Shown here one piece after another: positions 46,927 to 55,817 of a DNA stretch of 59,776 nucleotides (position 1 is its first letter; the number at the start of each line of letters is the position of its first letter). Under the pieces are notes generated by a model. That model did no database searches, was not told the origin of the DNA, and was given only the letters and a program-made list of their open reading frames with translations. The position numbers and the translations under genes were made by a program. Source of the DNA: Saprospiraceae bacterium (lineage in GTDB: Bacteria; Bacteroidota; Bacteroidia; Chitinophagales; Saprospiraceae); contig JANWXM010000023.1 in assembly GCA_025055285.1 (NCBI GenBank), forward strand, positions 1 through 59,776. The letters run 5' to 3'.

Positions 46927-47915
46927 GTTGTCGTTTGCTTGTAACAGGAGCCAACGGCTTCATTGGCAGTGCACTGACGGAGCACGCGCTGGCTCTGGGT
47001 TGGGACGTGACAGCAGCGGTGCGACGCGGTAGCGATTGCCGCTATCTAGCGGATAAGCGCTTGCATTTCGTTCACTTGCCTTACGAATCACCTCAAGAAC
47101 TGAGCAAAGTGCTGCGGCAGCAGGGCCGATTCGAGTACGTGGCCCACATTGCGGGCACAACCAAAGCCCTACATCGCAAAGACTATTTTCGAGTAAACGC
47201 TGACTATACGCGCCACTTGGCTCAAGCGCTCTCAGATGAGGCTGTGCGCCCGAGCTGCTTCCTGTTCTTGAGCAGTATCGCAGCGTTAGGACCAGCTCAA
47301 GAGGCAGAACGCGTACATCCTGACCAATTACCTCGGCCAGTAACAACTTATGGAGCGAGCAAACTCGCCGCAGAAATTCATCTGGAGGCCTATAAAGAAA
47401 GTCTACCTTGGATAGTGATTCAACCTACAGCAGTGTTTGGACCACGCGACCGAGACCTGTTTCAATTCATTCGAATGGTCCACTATGGCTTAGAATTGTA
47501 TATCGGTCTTCGCCCTCAACCCGCAAGCTTCATCTACGTCAAGGACTTAGTTGAGCTCATGCTCACGGCGCTAGAACGAGGCCCAAAAGGGCAAAAACTT
47601 ATCGCCACTGACGGACGCGACTATACTACAGATGATCTAGGGGCAGCCGTACGCACAGCGCTAAGTCGCAGAACTTTGCGAGTGCGCCTACCCGTATCCG
47701 TAGTGCGCCTTATCGCTGCCCTAAATGAACAATATGGGCGGCTTAACAACAAAATGCCAGCGCTCAACCGTGAAAAACTGCGGGAGTTGATTGATGTTAA
47801 CTGGCATTGTGATGCCTCGAGAACCTTTCAACAGCTGAACTTCTACCCCGCATACGACCTGTACCGAGGTATGGAAGAAACAATCCAATGGTATCGCCAC
47901 CATGAATGGCTCTAA
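46923..47915 (+). CDS. NAD-dependent epimerase/SDR protein, candidate ketosphinganine or ceramide reductase
   Basis: 330 residues of the extended SDR class. The dinucleotide motif TGANGFIG lies at 8-15, the SSIAALG segment at 117-123 and the catalytic YGASK at 143-147. In the Caulobacter sphingolipid locus an enzyme of this class (CerR) reduces the 3-keto group, and the position here, after spt and the desaturase in one coupled operon, points to the same step. Other SDR activities (nucleotide-sugar or sterol type) cannot be excluded by sequence. It overlaps both neighbours (4 bases upstream, 14 bases downstream). Confidence 0.8.
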   Translation: MSCRLLVTGANGFIGSALTEHALALGWDVTAAVRRGSDCRYLADKRLHFVHLPYESPQELSKVLRQQGRFEYVAHIAGTTKALHRKDYFRVNADYTRHLAQALSDEAVRPSCFLFLSSIAALGPAQEAERVHPDQLPRPVTTYGASKLAAEIHLEAYKESLPWIVIQPTAVFGPRDRDLFQFIRMVHYGLELYIGLRPQPASFIYVKDLVELMLTALERGPKGQKLIATDGRDYTTDDLGAAVRTALSRRTLRVRLPVSVVRLIAALNEQYGRLNNKMPALNREKLRELIDVNWHCDASRTFQQLNFYPAYDLYRGMEETIQWYRHHEWL

Positions 47916-48381
47916 AAACCTGAGAAGTAGCTGGCAGGCATGGGTTTTGTGCGGCTTTGGCATAGGATGGCTGCCACTAGCACCAGGAACTTGGGCTGCA
48001 GCTCTAGCAGCCTTAATTGCTGCAGGGATAGAGTGGTTAACGCCTACTTTCTTTCCCTTAGTTGTGGCGCTAGCCGTCGGAGCAGCGTTAGGAGTAGGCT
48101 TAGCAAACATGTCGCGTATCGAAGCAGTGTGGGGGAAAGACCCAGCTCCAGTGGTATTGGACGAGATGGCGGGCATGTGGGCAGCCCTATGGGTTGCTCC
48201 GCCAGAGTGGTGGGCTTGGGTAGCTGTCTTTTTTTTATTTCGCTTTTTTGATATCGTAAAACCTCTCGGTATCCGACATCTTGAGAAACTGCCTCATGGC
48301 TGGGGCGTTATGTTAGATGATATTGCGGCGGGGATTTATGCTTGCATATCCTGGCAAGTTTTTTGGTGGGCGTATCGTTAG
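47902..48381 (+). CDS. pgpA: PgpA-family phosphatase
   Basis: 159 residues with four membrane helices. GFGIGWLPLAPGTWAA at 18-33, VVLDEMAGMW at 84-93 and FRFFDIVKPLGIRHLEKLPHGWGVMLDDIAAG near the end are the conserved PgpA sequence. PgpA removes the phosphate of phosphatidylglycerophosphate. Its start overlaps the SDR gene by 14 bases, so it is part of the sphingolipid operon. It may therefore dephosphorylate a phosphosphingolipid headgroup precursor instead of, or as well as, PGP. The family is also used in Bacteroides inositol-lipid synthesis as far as I recall. Confidence 0.88.
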   Translation: MNGSKNLRSSWQAWVLCGFGIGWLPLAPGTWAAALAALIAAGIEWLTPTFFPLVVALAVGAALGVGLANMSRIEAVWGKDPAPVVLDEMAGMWAALWVAPPEWWAWVAVFFLFRFFDIVKPLGIRHLEKLPHGWGVMLDDIAAGIYACISWQVFWWAYR

Positions 48382-48385
48382 ACAT

Positions 48386-48820
48386 ATGCGTTCAGAGGGC
48401 TTTCTCCTAGTCAAGTATGCACTTAGTTCCTTAAGTGCTACAGTAGTGGATTTCAGTTTATTCTATCTTCTCTTTTCGGCTACTTCACACGCAGGAAGTG
48501 CTACCTTTGGAGGCTTCATTGTAAGCGCTGTGGTTGCCTTCGTTGTTCAGCGACATTGGGTGTTCCAATTATCCGAAGCAATTTCTTGGCAGAGGCTAGT
48601 CTCTCGCTACGGTATAGGAGTAGCTCTAGGCCTAGGACTAAACGTAGGCGGTGTATGGCTGCTTTGCGATGTGGGCGGTTGGTCGCCTTGGCTATCTCGA
48701 ATTAGCGTAGCGCTAGTTGCGTGGTACATAGTGTTTTTATTCAATCGAAACTTCGTTTTTACCTCGTCTGATACCTTGTTGAGACGTCTTTCCTCACGCC
48801 TCAACATTAGGGCTGAGTAG
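48386..48820 (+). CDS. GtrA-like membrane protein
   Basis: 144 residues from ATG 48386, four membrane helices (about 10-28, 36-55, 72-92, 102-122). LVKYALSSLSATVVDFSLFYLLF and the end LFNRNFVFTS are the GtrA signature. GtrA-like proteins are thought to help flip lipid-linked sugars across the inner membrane. An earlier in-frame ATG at 48317 would overlap pgpA by 65 bases; the chosen one leaves a 4-base gap. As the last gene of the sphingolipid operon it could assist glycosylation or transport of a sphingolipid, which is inference from location. Confidence 0.85.
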   Translation: MRSEGFLLVKYALSSLSATVVDFSLFYLLFSATSHAGSATFGGFIVSAVVAFVVQRHWVFQLSEAISWQRLVSRYGIGVALGLGLNVGGVWLLCDVGGWSPWLSRISVALVAWYIVFLFNRNFVFTSSDTLLRRLSSRLNIRAE

Positions 48821-49344
48821 ACTAGCATAAGATACATGCAAGAGAGAAATCCTTAGCGCGCTGGATCTTGTAACATCCTTAGGTCAAATGTGAGCACTCG
48901 TTCGCGTTTCTTCGACCGAAGAGGTTATTCTAACCTTTGCTCGCAGTTCTAATCCTGATTGCCATCTTTCTATTCCGCTAACCACTCTGCTGAGAGGAAA
49001 ACGATCTTAACGGTTTCTGCGTCGGAAAGAATCATCGTGCGACCGAATACCCAGTGATTACCTCCCTAACTAGAGCCAGGGGAAAGACGTCTACATAGCA
49101 AGTAGCAACCTTTCTAACTAGAGTAACCCACCGAAGTAAAGAACCATGAGCCCCACCGCAACTTTCGTTCTTACTTCCATCTGTTTTTGAGACCTTTACA
49201 ACTTCTACAGAAGGCAAAGGATTAGACCATTAATGCTCGAAAAAAGCTGATGTGGTAATGTCAATAAGTAGCCTTCACCCTTAATTTATCGCATCTAAGC
49301 TGAATAACCGACGCAGTTTCACACCAAAGAAAGGGTTTACCGAG
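48821..49344. other. Intergenic region with no gene seen
   Basis: 524 bases between the end of the ceramide operon and the lpxC promoter. Only short ORFs without protein-like features are present (for example 49032-49217 minus). No tRNA, repeat or convincing terminator was found. A TAACCTTTG (48934 region) resembles a -7 element with one extra base. Confidence 0.4.
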
Positions 49345-49352
49345 TATCTTTG
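49345..49352 (+). promoter_or_regulatory. -7 promoter element of the lpxC operon (TATCTTTG)
   Basis: Exact TAnnTTTG match, 42 bases before the lpxC ATG at 49395. It lies at the first codon of a longer possible frame (from 49350), ruling that start out. Confidence 0.65.
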
Positions 49353-49394
49353 CTACCTTCGCCTCCTAGAAAACAATATTTGCGGACCAATAAA

Positions 49395-50792
49395 ATGAAG
49401 CAGACAACTATTCAGCGTCCGGTTACAGTTCGAGGAATAGGCCTCCATACAGGAAAGCCCGTAGTCCTGACGTTTAAACCCGCGCCACCTAATCATGGTT
49501 ACCGTTTTCAACGGGTAGACCTCCCTGAACAGCCCGTGTTACCGGCAGACGTCAAATTTGTAGTTTCAACAAATCGAGGAACGACGTTGCGCCAAGGAGA
49601 TGCTCAGGTAGCGACAGTTGAACATGTGCTCTCTGCGCTAGCGGGTTTGGAGTTGGATAACGTACTCATGGAAGTAAATGGCCCTGAGATGCCGATCATG
49701 GATGGAACGTCAGCGCCCTTTGTAGAGGCCCTCCAACAGGCTGGGCGCGTTCAACAAGACGCCGAACGCGAGTATTTTGTCATTACTGAACCCGTCGCTT
49801 ACAAAGACGAAGTCTCAGGTACAGAACTGCTAGCCTTACCCGCCGACCACTTCGAAGCAGCCGTCATGATTGATTTTAACTCAAAAGTACTTGGGCCACA
49901 ATATGCTACGCTCCATCACTTGAGTGAGTACACAACAGAGATTGCTCCTTGCCGTACCTTCGTCTTTCTTCATGAGCTAGAAAAACTGCTGGACATGGGC
50001 CTTATCAAAGGCGGTGACTTAGACAATGCGATCGTCATCGTAGATCGCATTATGGACCCTGCCGACCTAGAACGACTTGCGCGCAAGATGGGTAAGCCAT
50101 CGGTAAAGGTAGAGTCAGAAGGAGTGCTCAATACCGTTAAATTACGCTTCTCGAATGAGCCAGCTCGACACAAGCTGCTCGACGTTATTGGCGACCTAGC
50201 CTTAGTAGGTAAGCCCATTCAGGGCAAGATCGTGGCTACTAAACCAGGCCATACGGCTAATGTAGAATTTGCAAAAACCCTTAAGAGGCATCTTATGGAG
50301 CAACGGCGTCTACTGGGCGTACCAAAATACAATCCTGACAAGGAACCTCTGTTCGATAGCGTGAGCATTAGCCGCCTATTGCCGCATCGCTATCCGTTTT
50401 TGCTAGTAGATAAAATTATCGAATTATCAGACACGCATGTAGTAGGTATTAAGAATGTAACTGTAAATGAGCCCTTCTTTCAAGGACACTTCCCAGGAAA
50501 TCCTATATTTCCCGGCGTACTCCAAATCGAGGCTATGGCACAAACAGGAGGCATCCTGGCCTTGAATGCTGTAGACGACCCATATAACTGGGACACTTAC
50601 TTTCTGAAAATTGAGAACACCAAATTTAAGGCTAAGGTCGTCCCGGGTGATACCCTTATCCTTAAAATGGAACTACTCGAACCTATTCGGCGGGGCATTG
50701 TTCACATGCAAGGAACCGCCTACGTAGGTAGCAAAGTCGTTTCGGAAGGCGAGTTGACCGCCCAAATTGTGCGGCGAAATAGAGAACCTTAA
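49395..50792 (+). CDS. lpxC/fabZ: Bifunctional LpxC deacetylase / FabZ dehydratase
   Basis: 465 residues from ATG 49395. The N-terminal 310 residues are LpxC, the Zn-dependent deacetylase of UDP-3-O-acyl-GlcNAc, the committed step of lipid A synthesis: TIQRPVTVRGIGLHTGKPV at the start, VEHVLSALAGLELDN, and ARHKLLDVIGDLALVG. The C-terminal 150 residues are FabZ, 3-hydroxyacyl-ACP dehydratase, with LLPHRYPFLLVDKI and the catalytic-region GHFPGNPIFPGVLQIEAMAQ. This fusion is characteristic of Bacteroidota and some relatives. It heads a transcript with lpxA and an ABC ATPase. Confidence 0.97.
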   Translation: MKQTTIQRPVTVRGIGLHTGKPVVLTFKPAPPNHGYRFQRVDLPEQPVLPADVKFVVSTNRGTTLRQGDAQVATVEHVLSALAGLELDNVLMEVNGPEMPIMDGTSAPFVEALQQAGRVQQDAEREYFVITEPVAYKDEVSGTELLALPADHFEAAVMIDFNSKVLGPQYATLHHLSEYTTEIAPCRTFVFLHELEKLLDMGLIKGGDLDNAIVIVDRIMDPADLERLARKMGKPSVKVESEGVLNTVKLRFSNEPARHKLLDVIGDLALVGKPIQGKIVATKPGHTANVEFAKTLKRHLMEQRRLLGVPKYNPDKEPLFDSVSISRLLPHRYPFLLVDKIIELSDTHVVGIKNVTVNEPFFQGHFPGNPIFPGVLQIEAMAQTGGILALNAVDDPYNWDTYFLKIENTKFKAKVVPGDTLILKMELLEPIRRGIVHMQGTAYVGSKVVSEGELTAQIVRRNREP

Positions 50793-50816
50793 AAATGAGA
50801 TGATTATTTGGTCACG

Positions 50817-50840
50817 ATGGGCTGTAGGCCCCCATTTTCT
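50817..50840 (+). terminator. Possible hairpin between fabZ and lpxA
   Basis: Small inverted repeat ATGGGC...GCCCCCAT followed by TTTTC in the 71-base gap between lpxC/fabZ and lpxA. It could be a weak terminator or attenuator, but lpxA is usually read through from lpxC, so the call is tentative. Confidence 0.3.
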
Positions 50841-50863
50841 CACTTCAAATTCTTGTCCCGTAC

Positions 50864-51727
50864 ATGTTTTCTATATTCAAGCGCCTCACACAGGTGCATC
50901 CAAAAGCACAAATTGGTGAAAACGTAATCATAGGCCCTTATACTGTCGTCGAAGAAGATGTCGTCATCGGAGATAACTGCTGGATTGGTAACCACGTCAC
51001 TATTATGAACGGCACGCGCATGGGCAAGGGTTGCAAAATCTTTCCCGGTGCGGTAGTAGGAGCTATACCTCAGGATTTGAAGTACAAGGGCGAGTATACT
51101 ACCCTCGAAATAGGAAACGAGGTAACTATTCGAGAGTTTTGTACGCTAAACCGAGGCACACAAGAAGCAAACCGAACTGTCATTGGTGACCGATGCCTGC
51201 TAATGGCCTATGTCCATGTTGCCCACGATTGCTTTATTGGAAAGTCTTGCATCTTGGCCAATAACACGACGCTGGCGGGTCACATTCATATTGATGATTT
51301 TGCGCGCCTGGGCGGTATGACGGCTGTGCACCAGTTCGTCCGAATTGGCAAACACGTCATGATTAGCGGCGGTTCCCTCGTGCGCAAGGACGTTCCCCCT
51401 TACATTATTGCCGCACGAGAGCCGCTCTCGTACGCAGGAGTTAATCGCATCGGGCTGCGGCGGAGCAAAGTTTTCTCCCAAGAGACTATTCACCATATCG
51501 AAGACATTTATCGCATCTTGTTCGTGCGCGGCTTAAGCGTGCGAAAGGCTGTTGCCATTATTGAACAACAGATAGAGCCCTCGGCATATCGCGATGAGAT
51601 TCTGAACTTTATTCGCGATAGCAAACGCGGTTTAATGAAAGGCTTTCGTTCGATCAACCAAATGGCTATTCTAGCAGAAAATTCTGCTGACGACGCTTCT
51701 CTAACCGAAAAGTATACGCAAGAGTGA
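50864..51727 (+). CDS. lpxA: UDP-N-acetylglucosamine acyltransferase
   Basis: 287 residues, somewhat longer than the usual 255-265. Left-handed beta-helix hexapeptide repeats fill residues 10-190 (ENVIIGPYTVVEEDVVIGDNCWIG...). The catalytic His region is in MAYVHVAHDCFIGKSCILANNTTLAGHI. The GGMTAVHQFVRIGKHVMISGGS segment matches LpxA. It transfers 3-hydroxyacyl from ACP to UDP-GlcNAc, the first lipid A step. The C-terminal 90 residues are helical; about 25 extra residues after the family end are unexplained. The stop overlaps the GTG start of the ABC gene. Confidence 0.95.
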   Translation: MFSIFKRLTQVHPKAQIGENVIIGPYTVVEEDVVIGDNCWIGNHVTIMNGTRMGKGCKIFPGAVVGAIPQDLKYKGEYTTLEIGNEVTIREFCTLNRGTQEANRTVIGDRCLLMAYVHVAHDCFIGKSCILANNTTLAGHIHIDDFARLGGMTAVHQFVRIGKHVMISGGSLVRKDVPPYIIAAREPLSYAGVNRIGLRRSKVFSQETIHHIEDIYRILFVRGLSVRKAVAIIEQQIEPSAYRDEILNFIRDSKRGLMKGFRSINQMAILAENSADDASLTEKYTQE

Positions 51728-52344
51728 CCATCACTCTAACCGATGCTGCCAAGCGCTTTGGCTACGAGTGGATCTTCCGCGGCTTGACCTATCGCTTCGA
51801 GGTGGGTAAGCGCTATGCTATTGCCGGCCCTAATGGAGTTGGTAAGTCTACTCTGATGAAGGTGCTCTCCGGCCATCTTTCTCTGTCAAGAGGAAAGATA
51901 AGCTTCGAAGAGAATGGCCGCCTGCTAGACCCTAGTACGATCTATCGTCGGGTAAGTATGGCTGCTCCATATATTGAACTTATTGAGGAATTGACGCTGA
52001 ACGAGTTGGTACATTTTCACGGACGCCTACGCCCCTTCCGCTTTGGGATGACCGCAAAAGACGTACTCGAATGGATAGCCCTGAAGGGAGCGCATCACAA
52101 AACTCTGCGTTTTTTCAGTTCAGGGATGAAACAGCGGGTTCGACTAGCACTTGCTCTATGCACAGAGGCTCCTATTTTGCTGTTAGACGAACCTACTACT
52201 AATTTAGATGAGGAGGGCATACGCTGGTTTGTCAATCTACTAAACCTTAACGATGGCCAACGCATCGTCATAATAGCCTCCAATGTAGCCGAAGATTTAA
52301 ATCTGTGTACGCAAACGCTATTTTTACAAAATTATAAATCTTAA
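51724..52344 (+). CDS. ABC transporter ATP-binding protein
   Basis: 206 residues starting with GTG that overlaps the lpxA stop by 4 bases (GTGA). Walker A GPNGVGKST (38-46), Q-loop region weak, signature FFSSGMKQRVRLAL, Walker B ILLLDEPTTNLD and the H-loop replaced by IIASNVAEDL (no His at the usual place). Short length is like CcmA- or LolD-size ATPases. No permease lies beside it, so the partner must be elsewhere. Coupling to lpxA suggests an envelope-lipid or lipoprotein export role, which is inference. Confidence 0.9.
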   Translation: MTITLTDAAKRFGYEWIFRGLTYRFEVGKRYAIAGPNGVGKSTLMKVLSGHLSLSRGKISFEENGRLLDPSTIYRRVSMAAPYIELIEELTLNELVHFHGRLRPFRFGMTAKDVLEWIALKGAHHKTLRFFSSGMKQRVRLALALCTEAPILLLDEPTTNLDEEGIRWFVNLLNLNDGQRIVIIASNVAEDLNLCTQTLFLQNYKS

Positions 52345-52393
52345 CTGAAAGAAGTGGTGTTACCTTTATCTTGTCTTGGCGTATTTTCGCCAT

Positions 52394-53290
52394 ATGAGAA
52401 AACGACTTCTTCTTTTCTTTTTGCATCTCTTCTGCAGCTGGGCCGTCGAGGCTCAAAAACTGGCGCACTACGACATACTTCTTTTTTCGCTAAATCAGCG
52501 CCCTGATAGTTTGTGGCATCCTTTTGCGCCGCGTTTTCTGACTGCATTCAATCCAGAGGGTTACAACAATCAGCCTCAATTCTTCTCCTCGTACGAAATC
52601 TATTTAACCGTTCAGTACCCCTCCGATACGACACAAACCGATATCTATGCACTGAACGTGCTGCTTGGCACCCTTACGCGCGTAACAGCTACAAGCACGG
52701 CCGAGTATTCTCCGACGCGGATGCCCGACGGCAAACACTTTTCTGTCGTACGCGTGGAGCCTGACGGGCGTCAACGCCTGTGGGCACTACCGCTTAATCA
52801 AGCAGACAATGGCTATCCGTTGCTGCCTCAACTCGATAATGTAGGGTACTACTGTTGGCTGCGCGATACCTTACTAGCGCTTTTCCTCGTAGACGACAAC
52901 CCGCAGCGGCATAGCTTGGCCCTCATCGGCCTGCGCCAAGTCATGCCGCGTCGAGTAGCTGTTGGCATCGGCCGTTGTCTACAAAAGACCCCAGATGGCC
53001 GGCTTGCTTTCGTACAAAAAATCGGAGAGGGAAATCACTTACTGAAACTTTACGATCCCGGTCGTCAAGTGGCTGAAACCCTAGTTTCTTTGCCCTCGAT
53101 GACCGAGGATTTTGCTCTCTTGCCCGATGGTACCTATCTTGTGGGCCATGGCGCAAAATTGCTTCAATTTCATGCTCAGCGACAGACAACTTGGACAGAA
53201 ATAGCCGACCTTTCTTTCTATGGCGTTCAAAACATCAGCCGTATTGCTCTTAGCCCAGAAGGTCGCTTGATGGCTATTGTGGTTCAGTGA
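52394..53290 (+). CDS. Secreted WD40/PD40-like beta-propeller protein
   Basis: 298 residues from ATG 52394 (a TTG six codons earlier is less likely). Signal peptide 1-20 (ends EAQ). Repeats of the PD40/TolB type: YEIYLTVQYPSDTTQTDIYALNVLLG..., SPTRMPDGKHFSVVRVEPDGRQRLWALPL, ISRIALSPEGRLMAIVV. Probably one incomplete six-bladed propeller. Similar periplasmic propellers exist in Bacteroidota without assigned function. It converges on the TraB/GumN gene. Confidence 0.75.
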   Translation: MRKRLLLFFLHLFCSWAVEAQKLAHYDILLFSLNQRPDSLWHPFAPRFLTAFNPEGYNNQPQFFSSYEIYLTVQYPSDTTQTDIYALNVLLGTLTRVTATSTAEYSPTRMPDGKHFSVVRVEPDGRQRLWALPLNQADNGYPLLPQLDNVGYYCWLRDTLLALFLVDDNPQRHSLALIGLRQVMPRRVAVGIGRCLQKTPDGRLAFVQKIGEGNHLLKLYDPGRQVAETLVSLPSMTEDFALLPDGTYLVGHGAKLLQFHAQRQTTWTEIADLSFYGVQNISRIALSPEGRLMAIVVQ

Positions 53291-53305
53291 TCCGAAATTC
53301 TGAGA

Positions 53306-54223
53306 TTAATCTACTGCTTCCACTCGATATCCTGCTTGGCGCAGCAGAGCGATAACGCCCTGAGGCCCTCCTAAATGACCGGCCCCCACCGCAAATAGAG
53401 TAGGTTGACGATGCATTTTCTGCACCATGGTAGGTATCCAACTGCGATTTCGCCTGTAAACAAGAATTTCTTGAACTAAGGAATCCTTACCAAGTGTTTG
53501 ACGCACTACTGCCTCCATAGCCTGCACATCCTTTTGCTGATATAGAGTCACCATCTGCGCAAACTCTTCCTTTGGAGCGTTTTGCTGACGCAGTTGCTCC
53601 ACTAGTAAGCGTGCTTGAAGCGCATAAGGGATGCTATCAAAAAGACCAATCTCGTATTCTATCGTTTCTAGCCCTCCTACTGCTAGTCGATATTTACGCG
53701 CCAAACGATACAATTCCACCTCTACTGACGTCAGCAAGTTATTATCGCCTTGTTCTACCCGTTGGCTTTCCAGCAGGGAGCCAACGAACAAGGGCTTCAT
53801 CCGCTCCATCATGCTCATAGGGATGGCACTGTGTTTCGACATGACTTCGCGAACGAAGACATACTCTTCTTCACTTAACAAGTTGCGAAGAGTTTGGCCG
53901 CCATTCATGAAGGCTCTCGGCATTACCTTCAAGAGGCCTACTCCATTCATCACCTCGTTTAAGTCAATCTCGAACACCACTTGATTTACCTCTCTGAGTA
54001 CCCGCCGAATTGCGTCCGACAACTGAAACTGTTCCTTCGGAATGAGGTGAATCGTGCCTAATACATACGATGGCTGTCGCAATCCCTTGCCCTTCACGCT
54101 CCATAGTAAGGCCTTCTCCGAAGGAACCAGGCTCTCCGACGAATACGTTGCGCGCGACGAAAAGACACATGCTCCAACGGTGGCACATATTAACAACAGA
54201 CCAAGAGCACCTATCCTCCTCAT
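53306..54223 (-). CDS. TraB/GumN-family lipoprotein
   Basis: 305 residues with lipobox (ATVGAC, Cys at 19). SYVLGTIHLIPKEQF near residue 54-68, VVFEIDLNEVM, and the end LFAVGAGHLGGPQGVIALLRQAGYRVEAVD are the family motifs. TraB/GumN proteins belong to the Tiki-like putative metal-dependent hydrolase superfamily; GxxH motifs are the likely metal ligands. It is the last gene of the minus-strand block behind the MbnP/MbnH-like genes (10 bases after the small lipoprotein). A link with them is positional. Confidence 0.88.
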   Translation of the reverse strand: MRRIGALGLLLICATVGACVFSSRATYSSESLVPSEKALLWSVKGKGLRQPSYVLGTIHLIPKEQFQLSDAIRRVLREVNQVVFEIDLNEVMNGVGLLKVMPRAFMNGGQTLRNLLSEEEYVFVREVMSKHSAIPMSMMERMKPLFVGSLLESQRVEQGDNNLLTSVEVELYRLARKYRLAVGGLETIEYEIGLFDSIPYALQARLLVEQLRQQNAPKEEFAQMVTLYQQKDVQAMEAVVRQTLGKDSLVQEILVYRRNRSWIPTMVQKMHRQPTLFAVGAGHLGGPQGVIALLRQAGYRVEAVD

Positions 54224-54233
54224 AAAATCTCTC

Positions 54234-54635
54234 CTAGGAGTGCACCTGGAACGTGATTGTTTTCGAGACCTTCTTACCGTCGTGCTCTACTTGAGCAAAT
54301 ACTTCTAAAATAAGTTCAGCAGATTGCGTGAGATTAGGTTTCCAAGATAGATCTATGTTAAACGATCTTTTATGGTCGTGCACAGACTGATTAAACAATA
54401 TTTGGTTATCTCCCTTTTGGCGGATCTGTACTGCCCAGCCGTGTAAGATACCTGTACTTGTAATGTTGGCGCGGATGAGAATATTGTCATTAACCTTGAA
54501 CGACTGTCCTTCGCTGGGAGAAGTTATCTCAATGTTAACAAGAGACTCATCTACCTTCTCATGTTTGTGACATGCCTGTATGCCAATAACCCAAACCATT
54601 GCAGCGCCTATTAGAAAAGGAATTAGAACCCTCAT
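54234..54635 (-). CDS. Small Ig-like lipoprotein
   Basis: 133 residues with lipobox (GIQAC, Cys at 22; His-Lys-His follow: CHKHEK). The mature part is one beta-sandwich (NIEITSPSEGQSFKVNDNILIRANI..., ending SKTITFQVHS), similar to Ig-like modules of DUF4625-type lipoproteins. It lies 7 bases after the di-heme protein gene. Short HKH beside the lipid anchor might bind metal. No certain family. Confidence 0.72.
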   Translation of the reverse strand: MRVLIPFLIGAAMVWVIGIQACHKHEKVDESLVNIEITSPSEGQSFKVNDNILIRANITSTGILHGWAVQIRQKGDNQILFNQSVHDHKRSFNIDLSWKPNLTQSAELILEVFAQVEHDGKKVSKTITFQVHS

Positions 54636-54642
54636 AAGTCAA

Positions 54643-55806
54643 TTACTTAAATGGATTTTGAATATCTGGATTGTTGATAAATGCTGTGTCTGTTAGGGTG
54701 TGCAAAAATTTGATGATTGCTCGCTTTTGATAGGGCGTTAAGCCAGTGTATTTGGGCGGATTGGAACCGGGGATGAGAAATCCTATCTGGTCGATCAGCG
54801 GGTCTTTATTCGGCGAATTTTTGCCATGACTACTGTAATGGTCGAGGACATCCTCCAGCGTTTGAAAGCGTCCGTCGTGCATGTAGGGTGCAGTGAGAGC
54901 GATATTGCGCAAAGTAGGGGTGCGAAACTTGCCGTTGTCGGTGCGTCGGCCGCTAATGGGGCCTCGACCCTTGTCTTTGAAGTCGTCAAGCGTAGAGGCC
55001 TCATCTATGCCGTTGTTAAAATATTGGTTACCCGTTAGAGTAAAGCCTCCATGACAGTGAAAGCACTGAGCATCAGGAAGTCCTGCCCTAGCTCCTTCTT
55101 CAAAGAACATCAACTTGCCATCGAGTTCTTCGTCGTCAAGAGCATCTAAATCTCCTTGTAGGAATCGATCGAATCGGGAAGTGCCACTACTTATGAGAAT
55201 TCGTTCAAACTGGGCAATGGCTTTTGCAGCTAGTTCTTTAGTAATTTCTTCTCGGTCGCGAATCCCAAATGCTTTGCGAAATAACTCAGGGTAAACAGGA
55301 TGTTTTTTTAATTTTTCAATCACGTTCGGCCAAGTGTTGTGCAATTCAATGGGATCTTCTACCGGCAGCAGTGCCTGCTCTTCGAGTGTACGCACGCGAC
55401 CGTCCCAAAACAGACCATTAGTTGCATAAGCGATGTTGAGTAAACTCATTGAGCTGCGCCGCCCAGCAATGCCATCAATACCCACTGAAACGGGCAAGCC
55501 ATCCGTGAAGCTTAAATGCGGCATGTGACATGACGAGCACGACTGGGTACTATCGGCAGACAAAATAGGATCGTAAAAGAGACGCCGGCCCAGCTGAACG
55601 CCGTCAACAGTCATAGGGTTGTCGGGAGGAACAGGCACCTCGGGAAAGTGCGGCGGCTTAATAATCTTGTATGGTTTGGGGTCGTAAGGAATATGCATTA
55701 AGTCACCTTTTTCTTCAATAGAGGCGTCTTTTTTGCAGCCTTGCCCGAGGAGAAGGCCGCTTAGAATAATCACGCTTAACCAAGAGTACAGGAGAAACTT
55801 TCTCAT
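54643..55806 (-). CDS. Di-heme cytochrome-c peroxidase/MauG family, MbnH-like
   Basis: 387 residues with lipobox (LLGQGC, Cys at 24). Two c-type heme sites: CSSCH (90-94) and CFHCH (248-252). Further family segments are QLGRRLFYDPILSAD, SMSLLNIAYATNGLFWDGR, KFRTPTLRNIALTAPYMHDGRFQTLEDVL. The family includes CcpA peroxidase, MauG and MbnH; MbnH partners with MbnP and, in published work on methanotrophs, oxidises a Trp of MbnP to kynurenine. Two MbnP-like genes lie directly upstream in this operon (12 bases gap), which favours the MbnH interpretation over a plain peroxidase. Periplasmic or surface, membrane-anchored. Confidence 0.9.
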   Translation of the reverse strand: MRKFLLYSWLSVIILSGLLLGQGCKKDASIEEKGDLMHIPYDPKPYKIIKPPHFPEVPVPPDNPMTVDGVQLGRRLFYDPILSADSTQSCSSCHMPHLSFTDGLPVSVGIDGIAGRRSSMSLLNIAYATNGLFWDGRVRTLEEQALLPVEDPIELHNTWPNVIEKLKKHPVYPELFRKAFGIRDREEITKELAAKAIAQFERILISSGTSRFDRFLQGDLDALDDEELDGKLMFFEEGARAGLPDAQCFHCHGGFTLTGNQYFNNGIDEASTLDDFKDKGRGPISGRRTDNGKFRTPTLRNIALTAPYMHDGRFQTLEDVLDHYSSHGKNSPNKDPLIDQIGFLIPGSNPPKYTGLTPYQKRAIIKFLHTLTDTAFINNPDIQNPFK

Positions 55807-55817
55807 GGAGAGAGACT

